A DNA stretch of 64,000 bases, taken from the NCBI GenBank assembly GCA_020627685.1, contig JAHDGK010000003.1, positions 16,328 to 80,327 of the forward strand. The letters run 5' to 3'. Below are positions 8,450 through 17,261 of the stretch, piece by piece. The DNA is from Granulosicoccus sp. GTDB lineage: Bacteria > Pseudomonadota > Gammaproteobacteria > Granulosicoccales > Granulosicoccaceae. The notes beneath the pieces are model-generated. The model did not search any database, was not told the DNA's origin, and saw nothing but the letters and a program-made list of their open reading frames with translations. A program made the position numbers and the translations under genes. Each line of letters begins with the position of its first letter. Positions within the stretch are counted from its first letter, which is position 1.

Positions 8450-10021
8450 GTGTCTACCTCACCAGTTTCAGACGACGAAGACAAGCCCATTGGGCCTGAG
8501 GAATTCGACTCAGCTTCCAAGACTTCCATCAAGGTTAAAATGGAAGGCTTTAGGAGAGCTGTATTTTCCCGGAATACCTTATCTAAGAACCAGTCTTTCA
8601 TAGATAGCTCTCCCGCACTAAGCGCTTATAAACTGTTTAAGCGAAGCCCGGGAAAAATTAAAACCGTTCTTAAAACAGTATTAAAACATCGACTGTTTCG
8701 TTACGGCATTCTCTTGATAATTGGTCTTGTGTCAATCTGGTTGCCAGCGTTGACGTATGTATTCAAATCTGAAGATGTCTTTAAAAGCCCGTGGAGCATT
8801 ATTATACCCGGTACCGGTATTGGCTCATCGTTGAACATTGACAGTATCGGGCAAACGACAACCTCAGTTGCATCGCCTTACAGTAGTTCGTCAGTTGATC
8901 CAAAAGTGAACTACAAAGCCATACTCATGAGCTCTACGGTGCTGAATTCGGCGGCGGAATCGCTAGGGTTGACGCCGAGGGAATATGGAAAACCTCTTAT
9001 AAAATTGATAGATCAGACGGCTATCATGCAGATGTTGATTGAAGACAACAGTGCGGAGATGGCCTATAAGAAGTCAGTTGCATTGTATGAGGCATTCGAA
9101 AACGAGCTGGATAGATTGCGCAAAGACGAACGAACTATGATCGATAGCAGTAATCTTGATCAGCTTGAAATATATAGACAGCAAGTGGCGAAGGCACAAA
9201 TGAGGTTGTTAGAATTTCAGTCGTCGTCATTAATTGCATCGAGTAATAAGCTTGAACTCTCATTAGCATCGATAGACAGGCTTAATAATAGGCGTTCTGA
9301 GCTGCTGCTTAAAATAGCTTCTAATCGTGCCCGCAAGGCAGCCATCGAATCTTTTACAGGCTTAACAATTGACAGGGCTTCTGACGTAGTTAAGCTTCAG
9401 CAAGACTCTGCAATGAAAGAATTGCAGAGTAATTTTTCCGATTTCTATAGTGACTATTTAGATCGGTCTGCAACCCTAGGTGCGAGAAACCCGAAAGTAT
9501 CCTCTATCACATCTAAGATGAAAGCGATCGTGAGAGCGATGGATGAGCGAGCGACCGTAGTCTTAGGTGATCACGACAAAGAGTTCGTTGAGCAGTATGC
9601 AGCGGTGGTGAGTTCTGACGGTGGGAATTTCTACCTCGATCAGATTGCCATCGATGCGGAACTGGCTGCAGAAGAAAGTGAGTTGCAAGAGCTTGATTTG
9701 TTAGTCGCTGAATTAGAGCTCGGCATTCAGGAGATAACAAAAGCTACTGCCCGCTTAGACGAACTTACAAGAGCGTATCAAGTGGCAGAAACCATTTACC
9801 TGTCTGCACTTGCTAAACAGGATTTAGGGAAGTCTGATGTGTTTGCCTCTTACCCTATGGTGCAGTTGTTAGTTCCTCCCAGGTTGCCTGAAGAGCCTGA
9901 AAAACTTGCACGAATATTTGCTATCGCAGGAGCCTTGGTTGGCTCCATGTTCATTCTATTATCCTTGGCCATTCTGTGGAAACGCAACGCATTGCTCCAG
10001 AAACTATCGAAGAAAAGATAG
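8450..10021 (+). CDS. Polysaccharide co-polymerase / chain-length determinant protein, no kinase domain
   Basis: I start it at GTG 8450, which has GGGG 6 nt upstream and follows the previous stop by one base; an in-frame TTG at 8438 is the alternative. The 523-residue protein has a cytoplasmic N-terminus, a first membrane helix at about 84-104, a long charged periplasmic region rich in predicted coiled coil (about 190-470) and a second helix near 487-511. This is the layout of Wzz/Wzc/KpsE proteins. It ends at LWKRNALLQKLSKKR with no Walker motifs or tyrosine-rich tail, so it lacks the BY-kinase of Wzc. It should work with the OPX channel to set chain length and span the periplasm. Confidence 0.8.
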   Translation: MSTSPVSDDEDKPIGPEEFDSASKTSIKVKMEGFRRAVFSRNTLSKNQSFIDSSPALSAYKLFKRSPGKIKTVLKTVLKHRLFRYGILLIIGLVSIWLPALTYVFKSEDVFKSPWSIIIPGTGIGSSLNIDSIGQTTTSVASPYSSSSVDPKVNYKAILMSSTVLNSAAESLGLTPREYGKPLIKLIDQTAIMQMLIEDNSAEMAYKKSVALYEAFENELDRLRKDERTMIDSSNLDQLEIYRQQVAKAQMRLLEFQSSSLIASSNKLELSLASIDRLNNRRSELLLKIASNRARKAAIESFTGLTIDRASDVVKLQQDSAMKELQSNFSDFYSDYLDRSATLGARNPKVSSITSKMKAIVRAMDERATVVLGDHDKEFVEQYAAVVSSDGGNFYLDQIAIDAELAAEESELQELDLLVAELELGIQEITKATARLDELTRAYQVAETIYLSALAKQDLGKSDVFASYPMVQLLVPPRLPEEPEKLARIFAIAGALVGSMFILLSLAILWKRNALLQKLSKKR

Positions 10022-11280
10022 TCTGGTATTCGATGTTGGGAACGTGGGGCTTCTATGTACTAGGAGCTCTTTACGTTGTAGCGCCTGTAATCGGCTGGAT
10101 TCTGTTTCTCATTGGTTTCAAAAAACTGTGTATCGCGCTTATTGAGGGAAGCTCATTTTCTCGATTTGGTGTGTCCTGGTCTGTCATGTCCTGGTTCGTT
10201 GGCATGTTTGTTATGTTGGTGGCTCTTATCATCGGGCATATCAATTACAACATTGCATTAGGCCCGATAATAAAATCTAGTATTGGTTGGGCAAAAGGGT
10301 GGGCGCTGCTAGCGTTGTTCCCCTTTATTGGCTGCTTGAACATTCGCTCGGAAGTCGTTATACGGGCCTGCTGCATCATAGGCTTGCATACAATTTGTGC
10401 TGTACCAATTTTTGTTTTAGCGTGGGCGGCAGGATTGCCACAAGTACTTTATGTGTCCCCGATACAGGCGGTAGGCGGACCGGGTCCTGAATTTTTCATG
10501 GTGAGCCTGTATGAAATCGATCCGGGATCAGGGCTGCCCCGATGGCGCATGTTTACTCCCTGGGCACCGGCCTTAGGCTTTGTCGCCAATGTCTATTTAC
10601 TGTGCGCTGTCAGTGAGAAAAACTTGCGTTGGAAAATACTGGGAATTGTCGGTGCGATTCTCATGATTCTTATGTCGCAGTCACGACTGGGTATCGTCGC
10701 AGCTATTCTGGTGCCTTCCATTACTTGGGGTGTATCTAATATTTCACATCCATTGATGCTTTTCGCTGGTGGGATTGGTACCGCTGTTCTGGGCATTATC
10801 ATGTCTCCGCTTATTCGAACTGCGGATATTGTGATGACCAAGTTTTCCGAAGCCCGTGCAGACTCTTCTCGAGTGCGGGCTGCCTTAGGTCGAATAGCCG
10901 TACAGCGTTGGCAGTCTGAAGCACCTATATGGGGACATGGGGTCGTTGAACGCGGACCGCATATGGTTGAGTACATGCCTATAGGTTCTCACCATACTTG
11001 GTATGGATTGCTATTCGTAAAAGGTATCGTTGGTCTAGGTGCTTTGTTGATACCGATGATTTTGAGCTTTATGGAATTAGCCGTGAAGTCCAGTCGTAAC
11101 AAAGAGGCTCGCCTGGGTTTTGGAATGCTACTAATGTTGTTTCTCTATACGTTCGGAGAAAACCTTGAGATTTTGGCCTATTTAATTTGGCCGGGTTTGC
11201 TCTTTATTGGAATGGGGGCGCGTTCCAGAGAGTGCCTTCACTATAAAAATGAAGAGAAAGAACGGCTATCAGAAGCCTGA
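9976..11280 (+). CDS. Wzy-like polymerase / O-antigen ligase family membrane protein
   Basis: The 434-residue protein has about ten hydrophobic segments and a large periplasmic loop near the C-terminus containing SRVRAALGRIAVQRW, PIWGHG and GSHHTWYGLLFVKGIVGLG. This R...W...P..GHG...HHTW pattern is typical of the O-antigen ligase/Wzy superfamily. It would polymerise the flipped repeat units. The GTG start at 9976 overlaps the chain-length gene by 46 bp; an ATG at 10033 is possible. It is the last gene of the rightward arm. Confidence 0.8.
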   Translation: METQRIAPETIEEKIVWYSMLGTWGFYVLGALYVVAPVIGWILFLIGFKKLCIALIEGSSFSRFGVSWSVMSWFVGMFVMLVALIIGHINYNIALGPIIKSSIGWAKGWALLALFPFIGCLNIRSEVVIRACCIIGLHTICAVPIFVLAWAAGLPQVLYVSPIQAVGGPGPEFFMVSLYEIDPGSGLPRWRMFTPWAPALGFVANVYLLCAVSEKNLRWKILGIVGAILMILMSQSRLGIVAAILVPSITWGVSNISHPLMLFAGGIGTAVLGIIMSPLIRTADIVMTKFSEARADSSRVRAALGRIAVQRWQSEAPIWGHGVVERGPHMVEYMPIGSHHTWYGLLFVKGIVGLGALLIPMILSFMELAVKSSRNKEARLGFGMLLMLFLYTFGENLEILAYLIWPGLLFIGMGARSRECLHYKNEEKERLSEA

Positions 11281-11295
11281 TACTAATAGCCGTTC
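11260..11295. terminator. Inverted repeat at the convergent gene end, possible terminator
   Basis: A perfect 10-bp inverted repeat GAACGGCTAT / ATAGCCGTTC with a 16-nt loop spans the stop codon of the Wzy-like gene. It lies between two convergent transcripts. There is no strong T-tract on the plus strand; on the minus strand the following CTTTCTCTTCATTTTTATAG is T-rich, so it may work mainly for the leftward SRPBCC transcript. Confidence 0.4.
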
Positions 11296-11323
11296 AAATA
11301 GGTTTAAAAAATATAAACGGCCT

Positions 11324-11743
11324 TTATGCGCCTGCCACTGCGCGCAATTTTTCAAAGTGCTTGTCCCATCCAGCATCCAATGCGAACAGAAAGCCTAAGT
11401 CTTTCGTTGCCTCATCGATACCTTCGTGCACGATGGTAAGTCGTGTACCACCGGCTGCGTCTTCTAATACCCAACTTACCGTAGTGACTCCGTCGCCCAT
11501 CGGTTTTAAGGAAAATGTATACACAAGCTTTGAGGGTTTATCAAACGTGGTAACGTCCCCCCAAGCTATTTTTGATTCAGGATCGCTGGCATCAGCTAAC
11601 AGCGCGTAAGGCTTATTGGGTGCTAAATCGGTGGCGGCGGGGTGAAACCACTCAGCCAGCTTTTTTGCATTGGTGATGTATGACCAGACAGTTTCTCTAT
11701 CCGCTTTTATGAAGATTGATTTCTGTATTGTCGTTACGCTCAT
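11324..11743 (-). CDS. SRPBCC (AHSA1-type) domain protein
   Basis: The 139-residue protein is a single START-like SRPBCC domain of the activator-of-Hsp90-ATPase type: IQKSIFIKADRETVWSYITN at the N-terminus and GTRLTIVHEGID near the end. The family has a hydrophobic ligand cavity; its ligands in ArsR-linked members are mostly unknown. It starts 2 bp after the stop of an ArsR-family regulator. This conserved pairing suggests that the regulator controls it. Confidence 0.88.
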   Translation of the reverse strand: MSVTTIQKSIFIKADRETVWSYITNAKKLAEWFHPAATDLAPNKPYALLADASDPESKIAWGDVTTFDKPSKLVYTFSLKPMGDGVTTVSWVLEDAAGGTRLTIVHEGIDEATKDLGFLFALDAGWDKHFEKLRAVAGA

Positions 11744-11745
11744 GT

Positions 11746-12084
11746 TTATTCTCCTGTCTGTTTTTGTTGAGAGTCGCGCTCAATTGTGTTCTTCAAAGAA
11801 TCCAACGCGCTGTCCCAGAACTGGTTGAAATAGTTGAACCATTCTGCGGTGTTTTTTAGGCCTTGCGGATTAAGTTGATTGACTCGTTCTTTACCTCGCA
11901 CCTTCACGATGATTAATTGGCCTTCTTCAAGAATGGTGAGGTGTTTTCTAACGGCAGTACGTGACATATCAAAGCGATCAGAGACTTCGGCAATGGTTAA
12001 GTCCTCTTGGCTGAGCTGCATGAGTATCTCTCGTCGGGTGGGATCACCCAGTGCTCGGAATGATTGCTGTATCTGTTGTTCCAT
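11746..12084 (-). CDS. ArsR-family winged-helix repressor
   Basis: From ATG 12084 the protein has 112 residues and the ArsR fold: FRALGDPTRREILMQLSQEDLTIAEVSDRFDMSRTAVRKHLTILEEGQLI, with the recognition helix at about 38-52. No metal-binding CxC or paired His/Asp motif is evident, so it is probably not a metal sensor. An upstream in-frame extension to 12189 would translate through the promoter and operators described below and is rejected. It is the first gene of a two-gene operon with the SRPBCC protein and is very likely autoregulated. Confidence 0.9.
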   Translation of the reverse strand: MEQQIQQSFRALGDPTRREILMQLSQEDLTIAEVSDRFDMSRTAVRKHLTILEEGQLIIVKVRGKERVNQLNPQGLKNTAEWFNYFNQFWDSALDSLKNTIERDSQQKQTGE

Positions 12085-12093
12085 AAGTATTAA

Positions 12094-12113
12094 ATAACAC
12101 CAAAAGGTGTCAT
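12094..12113. promoter_or_regulatory. Second (imperfect) ArsR operator
   Basis: ATAACACCAAAAGGTGTCAT is an imperfect copy of the perfect palindrome centred 25 bp upstream (7 of 8 arm positions match). It covers the expected transcription start, just before the ribosome binding region of the regulator gene. The pair suggests two bound dimers. Confidence 0.7.
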
Positions 12114-12115
12114 AA

Positions 12116-12143
12116 ATAATAACACCATATGGTGTTATGTCAA
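12116..12143 (-). promoter_or_regulatory. Sigma70-type promoter of the arsR-SRPBCC operon
   Basis: Read on the minus strand: TTGACA (12143-12138), 16-bp spacer, TATTAT (12121-12116). The -35 box is perfect and the -10 matches 5 of 6. The spacer is almost entirely occupied by the perfect operator palindrome. Start of transcription is expected near 12109, some 25 nt before the ATG. Confidence 0.75.
12119..12138. promoter_or_regulatory. Perfect 20-bp palindrome, ArsR-family operator
   Basis: ATAACACCATATGGTGTTAT is fully self-complementary and sits between the -35 and -10 boxes of the regulator's own promoter. This is the classical position for repression by blocking polymerase. An imperfect copy follows 25 bp downstream. 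No biochemical proof is available from sequence, but the location and symmetry are strong. Confidence 0.8.
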
Positions 12144-12255
12144 GAGTCGCCTTTTTAACGCCATTAAGTTTGTTAGTCTTCAAGGGCAACGTGGTGTCTT
12201 GGCCTTTCCCAAGCCGCCATCGATTTAATTGACCCGTTTATGGTATGCGCTATTC

Positions 12256-14340
12256 ATGAGCTCAACTTTTCGACAACGATCTGTGTGCCCACACGATTGC
12301 CCTAGCGTGTGCGCACTTGATGTAGAAGTGCTTGATGAGAACACGATAGGAAAAGTGTACGGCGCGAAAAATCACAGCTACACCCAGGGCGTCATCTGCG
12401 CCAAAGTTTCCAGATATTCTGAGCGCGTTCATCATCCAGAACGTATTACCCAGCCGATGAAGCGGGTGGGCGATAAATCTTCCCTACGCAATGGTGGGAA
12501 AGCAGCCTTCGAGGCCATCAGTTGGGATGAGGCACTCGATGCTATCGCTGAAAAATTCCAATCTGTTATTAAAGAGCATGGTGCTGAGGCAATTTGGCCC
12601 TATCACTATGCTGGCACAATGGGCTTGGTACAAAGAGACGGCCTTGATAGGTTTCGACATGCCCTAGGGACAACTAGACAACACTCAACGTTTTGCACTG
12701 CTTTATCAGACGCAGGATTCTTGGCTGGCATAGGTTCGAAGCGGGGCAGTGATCCTCGGCTGATGATTAAAAGTGATTTAATTGTTGTATGGGGTGGGAA
12801 TCCTGTTAGCACGCAAGTCAATGTGATGACTCATGTCTCACAAGCCAAACGTTTGAATAATGCAAAATTTGTTGTGGTTGATCCTTATCGCACAAAGACT
12901 GCAGACAAAGCCGATATACACTTGATGTTGCGCCCTGGGACCGACGGGGCCCTTGCATGTGCAGTCATGCACGTTCTGTTTAAGGAAGGCTTTGCTGATC
13001 ATGAGTATCTTGCTAAATACACAGACTACACAGAAGAATTTCAGTTACACCTGAATACTAAAACGCCGGAATGGGCTGCCGGTATTACGGGACTGAAGGT
13101 TGAGGATATTCTGGCTTTCGCTCGGCTGTACGGTGAAAGTAAAAACAGTTTTCTACGCTTAGGGTATGGATTTACCCGGTCCAGAAATGGTGCTGTCAAT
13201 ATGCACGCTGCCAGTTGCCTGCCCGCGGTTACCGGGGCATGGCAATACGAAGGGGGTGGAGCTCTTTACAGTAATGCATCGATCTATGCACTGGATAAAA
13301 CGAGGATTCAAGGCACTGACATAGCATGCAATACTCGCGTTATTGATCAATCGCGAATTGGCCATGCGCTACAGGGTAATTCCTCTGACCTGCAGGATGG
13401 CCCTGCCATACAAGCTTTGTTCATTCAAAATACTAATCCGGCTGTGGTAGCACCGGAAACACACCGTGTGTTGGATGGTTTAAGCCGTGAAGATTTATTT
13501 ACGGTAGTCCATGAGCAATTCATGACCGAAACCGCTCAGTACGCTGACATCGTGTTACCGGCAACGATGTTTTTAGAACACGATGATATCTACACCGCTG
13601 GTGGACATACGCATTTGCAAGTGGGTAGAAAATTGATCAATCCCCCGGGTGAATGTCGTAGTAATCATGAAGTTTTACAAGCACTCGCGTCTCGACTGGG
13701 ATTACGTCACGCAGGCTTTAGTATGACTGAGCGCGAATTAATTTCAGATATGTTGGAAGCGTCAAGTCTGCCGTCTTTCGATGAGATGGTTGAGTCTGGC
13801 GGACATGATTGTGCCTTGGGTACGCTTGAGGCGACCAATTTTCTTGATGGATTTGATACGCCGGATAAACGATTTCACTTTTCACCGGATTGGAGTCGAG
13901 TGGGTCGTAACGCTGAGGGTATGCCCAATTTTCCGGATCATTGGGCAGTGACTGACGATGCAACAGATGAGCACCCGTTGCGCATGGTGACGGCGCCTGC
14001 AAGACAATTTCTCAACACCAGTTTTACAGAAACACCAACCGCAAGGCGAATGGAAAAGAATCCTTGTGTGCGGATTCATCCTGACGATTTAGCCCACTAC
14101 AGCTTAAATGATAATCAGATGGTTACCCTAGGTAACGAGTTGAGCGAAGTGTCTTTAGTGGCTAAATCCTTTGAGGGGGTTCAGTTGGGCACGATAATAG
14201 TGGAAGGAATTTGGCCTAACAAAGATTTTGAAGGTGGGATAGGCATCAATAGTCTGGTTAGCAGCGAACCGGGCAAGCCTAATGGGGGTGCTGTGTTTCA
14301 TGATACCGCTGTGTGGATCAAAGCGTATTCTGCTTCTTAA
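12256..14340 (+). CDS. Molybdopterin-dependent oxidoreductase (DMSO reductase family)
   Basis: The 694-residue protein binds a 4Fe-4S cluster through Cys11, Cys15, Cys19 and Cys48 (CPHDCPSVC, then GVICAK), followed by the bis-MGD catalytic domains and a C-terminal molydopterin dinucleotide-binding domain (MVTAPARQFLNTSF, about residues 575 on). Length and layout match single-subunit cytoplasmic members of the family; no twin-arginine signal is seen. I start at ATG 12256, not the upstream TTG at 12229. No partner electron-transfer subunit or cofactor-insertion gene is adjacent. The substrate is unknown. Confidence 0.87.
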   Translation: MSSTFRQRSVCPHDCPSVCALDVEVLDENTIGKVYGAKNHSYTQGVICAKVSRYSERVHHPERITQPMKRVGDKSSLRNGGKAAFEAISWDEALDAIAEKFQSVIKEHGAEAIWPYHYAGTMGLVQRDGLDRFRHALGTTRQHSTFCTALSDAGFLAGIGSKRGSDPRLMIKSDLIVVWGGNPVSTQVNVMTHVSQAKRLNNAKFVVVDPYRTKTADKADIHLMLRPGTDGALACAVMHVLFKEGFADHEYLAKYTDYTEEFQLHLNTKTPEWAAGITGLKVEDILAFARLYGESKNSFLRLGYGFTRSRNGAVNMHAASCLPAVTGAWQYEGGGALYSNASIYALDKTRIQGTDIACNTRVIDQSRIGHALQGNSSDLQDGPAIQALFIQNTNPAVVAPETHRVLDGLSREDLFTVVHEQFMTETAQYADIVLPATMFLEHDDIYTAGGHTHLQVGRKLINPPGECRSNHEVLQALASRLGLRHAGFSMTERELISDMLEASSLPSFDEMVESGGHDCALGTLEATNFLDGFDTPDKRFHFSPDWSRVGRNAEGMPNFPDHWAVTDDATDEHPLRMVTAPARQFLNTSFTETPTARRMEKNPCVRIHPDDLAHYSLNDNQMVTLGNELSEVSLVAKSFEGVQLGTIIVEGIWPNKDFEGGIGINSLVSSEPGKPNGGAVFHDTAVWIKAYSAS

Positions 14341-14353
14341 GGTTTTTTTGAAA

Positions 14354-14383
14354 GTTTCAGCACAAGGCGTGAAACCATTTTTT
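14354..14383 (+). terminator. Weak rho-independent terminator candidate
   Basis: GTTTCA (14354-14359) and TGAAAC (14370-14375) form a 6-bp stem with a 10-nt loop, followed by a run of six T at 14378-14383. It lies 14 bp after the molybdopterin oxidoreductase stop. The stem is AT-rich and short, so efficiency is doubtful. Confidence 0.45.
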
Positions 14384-14432
14384 CCAAGCGGGGTCACACG
14401 TCCCGTATGTGAATGATTAGACGGGAAAAATT

Positions 14433-14912
14433 ATGAGACTTTCAACCAAAGCCATAGCTTGGACGTTTGCGCTGTTATCTGCCTTTTTTGTATTAAATTC
14501 GAATGCAGCGGAGCCGGTGGCCAAATCCCGTTTCACCGGCGTTGCCATAGGCGGCCATGACTCGGTGGCGTACCACAGTATTCAAAGAGTTCCTCAAGAG
14601 GCTGCAGTTGAAGGGGTAAAAACTTACACGGTAGAGTACAAAGGAGCCAAGTGGCGTTTCGCCTCGAAAGAGAGTAGCGAGCTATTTGCGGCAGAACCTG
14701 AAAAATATTCACCGAGCTATAACGGCCATTGTGCTAACGCGTTAAGCCTGGGTGAAGGGCTTATTCGAACCGACGGCACTCATTGGGAAATTTTTGATAA
14801 CAAGCTGTATTTGTTTTTTGCCGGAAGAGGTCGTGACCGTTGGAACAATGGCAATTGGCAAACCTACAAAGCAGAAGCCGATGCTGCCTGGGAGCGATTG
14901 TCTAAGCGCTGA
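14433..14912 (+). CDS. Secreted YHS-domain protein
   Basis: The 159-residue protein has a signal peptide (cleavage near Ala24-Ala25) and a YHS-type domain: IGGHDSVAYHS, then TVEYKGAKWRFASKESSELFAAEPEKYSPSYNGHCANALS. YHS domains are small metal- or heme-associated modules found in copper ATPases and periplasmic proteins; the function of this stand-alone type is not established. It follows the molybdoenzyme on the same strand after 92 bp, but the spacer contains a possible terminator, so co-transcription is uncertain. Confidence 0.85.
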   Translation: MRLSTKAIAWTFALLSAFFVLNSNAAEPVAKSRFTGVAIGGHDSVAYHSIQRVPQEAAVEGVKTYTVEYKGAKWRFASKESSELFAAEPEKYSPSYNGHCANALSLGEGLIRTDGTHWEIFDNKLYLFFAGRGRDRWNNGNWQTYKAEADAAWERLSKR

Positions 14913-14956
14913 GTAATAGCTAACCAGGTTAATTTTATATACTGGTGAGCGTGTGT

Positions 14957-15826
14957 TTATTTTCTCGCCAACCATACGCCAGCTAGTGTGATTGCAAAGC
15001 CCGTCAGCTGAATCGGGCTTAGCTTGTCATCGTAAAGAAACCACGCCATGACACTTGCCAGCGGCGGAGCTAAAAATAACAAGCTGCTTGAGCGTGTTGC
15101 ACCGCCGGTTCGTACCAGCCAAATCAATAATGTGAACCCGCCAATCGATAATACAACGACCGCATAAGCCAAGGCCGACAATGTTTTCCAGTCTAGAGGT
15201 AGGCGGGTTTCCCCGAGTGCTAGCGCAAGAAGAGCGACGACGATAAATCCACCCAGTGTTTGCAATGCGCTGGCCGGCGCTAACCCGACTTCAGCAACCG
15301 ACGATTTTTGCAGTAGCGTACCCGCAGTGACGGCTAATATGCTCACAATGGCTGCGAGCAGAACCACGGGCGGAAGCGCCTTGACGCCCGACGCTGCTTC
15401 ACCACTGATGGTGGGGGCGATGGCTAGTGATACGCCCACCATGCCCATAAAAAGACCGATAAATGTCCATCGGTTTGGTGTCTCCTTCAGGAATCGCCAA
15501 GCTAATAAAGCGGTTAGCGGAGGCTGCAGTGTGCCTATCAGCGCCATCACGGCAGGTTGTAGTCCTTGGCCAACGGCCCAGAATCCGGGGCCAAGGTATA
15601 AGCCGCTTAGCAGTGCTCCAACGCCGATCAGACGCAAAGAGGTTTTGACATCTGGCCATTCGCTGCGTGAGATCAGGCAGTAAACGGTAAAGAAGGCAGC
15701 CACTATGGCGAATCGTGCACTTAAAAATAAGTTGGGTTCAGCATGGTCTGCTATTTGTCGAGCAACGATAAATCCTGTAGACCAGATTAGTACGAAGGAC
15801 CACGCAGCAAGTGAATGTAAAATCAA
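14957..15826 (-). CDS. EamA/DMT-family transporter
   Basis: The 289-residue protein has ten predicted membrane helices in two EamA repeats (first ending near GVSLAIAP, second from about residue 150). Such proteins export amino acids, metabolites or drugs; the substrate is unknown. The only available start in frame is a TTG at 15826, since a stop lies three codons further upstream. It stands alone, convergent with the YHS gene and divergent from the secreted protein gene. Confidence 0.85.
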   Translation of the reverse strand: MILHSLAAWSFVLIWSTGFIVARQIADHAEPNLFLSARFAIVAAFFTVYCLISRSEWPDVKTSLRLIGVGALLSGLYLGPGFWAVGQGLQPAVMALIGTLQPPLTALLAWRFLKETPNRWTFIGLFMGMVGVSLAIAPTISGEAASGVKALPPVVLLAAIVSILAVTAGTLLQKSSVAEVGLAPASALQTLGGFIVVALLALALGETRLPLDWKTLSALAYAVVVLSIGGFTLLIWLVRTGGATRSSSLLFLAPPLASVMAWFLYDDKLSPIQLTGFAITLAGVWLARK

Positions 15827-15983
15827 TAGATGTTAGCCGTCGTTGCCATGTGTGCGTTGGTCGTTGAGGATTCTACTCGAAAATGATGATTTCCATTTTT
15901 TGTGCACATTTCCCGGTCAGGCTCCGTAGAGAGTGAGTCAAGCGAGGCCGCTATTCACCGCTAACTAAAAGGATATTCGTACT

Positions 15984-16931
15984 ATGGTTTTTAAGGCACT
16001 AACAGTTTTCTCTGCATTGACAGTGGTATTACCCGCAAATGCCTCAGACCCAACGTTTACAACCGGGTCGGCCACAGTTGTCAATGCAGGGCTTATTGAT
16101 TGTGGTTCTCGCTCGCGAATCAGTCCTGTGGGTGAAATCAAATCTGATGATGGCACTGTGTGGACAGTTCCAGCACCTACGAATTTTAGCGATGCGCCAA
16201 AGGCTGCGGATATGTATAACGAATGCGGAGGAGAGAAGTTCGGCTCACTCAAGAATATTAACTTAGACGATGTTGAGTTAATGGACGCTGGCGGCACTGA
16301 AGAGTTTGTTGCCTATATTTTTGCCGACAACTATTTCGAACTTTACGTAAACGGCAAACTGATAGCCGTAGATCCAGTGCCCTTTACACCTTTCAATTCC
16401 AATGTGGTTAGATTTAAGGCACAACGCCCCGTTACATTGGCTGTCATGGCGGTTGATTGGGAGGAGAACGTTGGTCTAGGGTCTGAAAAAAACCGAGGCA
16501 GTGCCTTTCACCCCGGTGACGGAGGTTTTGTCGCTCACATTCAAAACACAGCGGGTGACACGGTTGCACTCACTGACAACAGTTGGAAAGCCCAGACGTT
16601 TTATACGGCCCCTTTGAAAGATCAAGCGTGTTTGGTAGTGACTGGGGAGCTGCGAGATAGTTCTCGGTGCGATGATTCAGGTGTTGATGACGCGAGCAGC
16701 TTGTTGGCAGCTCATTGGGCGGTGCCCGATGGTTGGATGATGTCTGATTTTGATGCCAGTGCCTGGCCTGACGCAACTACCTATACCAACGATACCGTGG
16801 GTGTTGACAACAAAAAATCCTACACGAACTTTCGAGATATCTTTGATACAAAAAATGCTGACGCTCAGTTCATTTGGTCGACTAATTTAGTATTAGACAA
16901 TCTGGTTTTGCTGCGTAAGCAGATCAACTAG
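15984..16931 (+). CDS. Secreted protein of unknown function, galactose-binding-like features
   Basis: The 315-residue protein has a signal peptide with likely cleavage after Ala20 (NAS junction). I do not recognise a named family. The central region, FADNYFELYVNGKLIAVDPV followed by VVRFKAQRPVTLAVMAVDW, resembles the beta-sandwich (galactose-binding-like) modules of glycoside hydrolases, where a W/Y-x-NG turn is typical. Cysteines at roughly 38, 76, 213 and 227 could form disulfides in the periplasm or outside the cell. An AAGGAT ribosome binding site precedes the ATG. No glycosidase catalytic domain is attached. Confidence 0.75.
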   Translation: MVFKALTVFSALTVVLPANASDPTFTTGSATVVNAGLIDCGSRSRISPVGEIKSDDGTVWTVPAPTNFSDAPKAADMYNECGGEKFGSLKNINLDDVELMDAGGTEEFVAYIFADNYFELYVNGKLIAVDPVPFTPFNSNVVRFKAQRPVTLAVMAVDWEENVGLGSEKNRGSAFHPGDGGFVAHIQNTAGDTVALTDNSWKAQTFYTAPLKDQACLVVTGELRDSSRCDDSGVDDASSLLAAHWAVPDGWMMSDFDASAWPDATTYTNDTVGVDNKKSYTNFRDIFDTKNADAQFIWSTNLVLDNLVLLRKQIN

Positions 16932-16990
16932 CTGGACGAAGTACATCGAAGCACAATGCAATGAGATTTTCTTAGCGCATCTACTTCATT

Positions 16991-17233
16991 TTACTGACAT
17001 TGGGAGTGGGGTTTAGTAACACGGCTTGTTGATGCGGGATGTGCCAATAGTTTATCTGTTGGTCTAACGGGCCGAGTTACTAAATTCCCACCACAATTGG
17101 GGCAGGTGTTGTCAAATCTATCTGCCGCACACTCTTTACAAAACGTACACTCAAACGTGCAAATACGAGCATCGCTTGTGCTGGGTGGCAAGTCTTTATC
17201 GCAGCATTCGCAGTTGGGTTTTAGTAAGAGCAA
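16991..17233 (-). CDS. DUF1272 zinc-binding protein
   Basis: The 80-residue protein begins LLLKPNCECCDKDLPP and carries a run of paired cysteines (CECC, CTFECTFCKEC, CPNC), the DUF1272 pattern, probably binding two zinc ions. Function is unknown. The start is TTG at 17233, supported by AAAGGAA upstream and by the usual short N-terminus of this family. It follows the VOC gene by 28 bp and is the last gene of the long leftward unit. Confidence 0.85.
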   Translation of the reverse strand: MLLLKPNCECCDKDLPPSTSDARICTFECTFCKECAADRFDNTCPNCGGNLVTRPVRPTDKLLAHPASTSRVTKPHSQCQ

Positions 17234-17261
17234 GATACGATTCCTTTAATTTCACGCTTGT

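Noticed and set aside
12085..12189. N-terminal extension of the ArsR frame to 12189
   Set aside because: It would place the start upstream of its own promoter and both operators.
13718..14002. Antisense frames in the molybdopterin oxidoreductase gene
   Set aside because: They are shadows of the coding frame, without ribosome binding sites or domain patterns.
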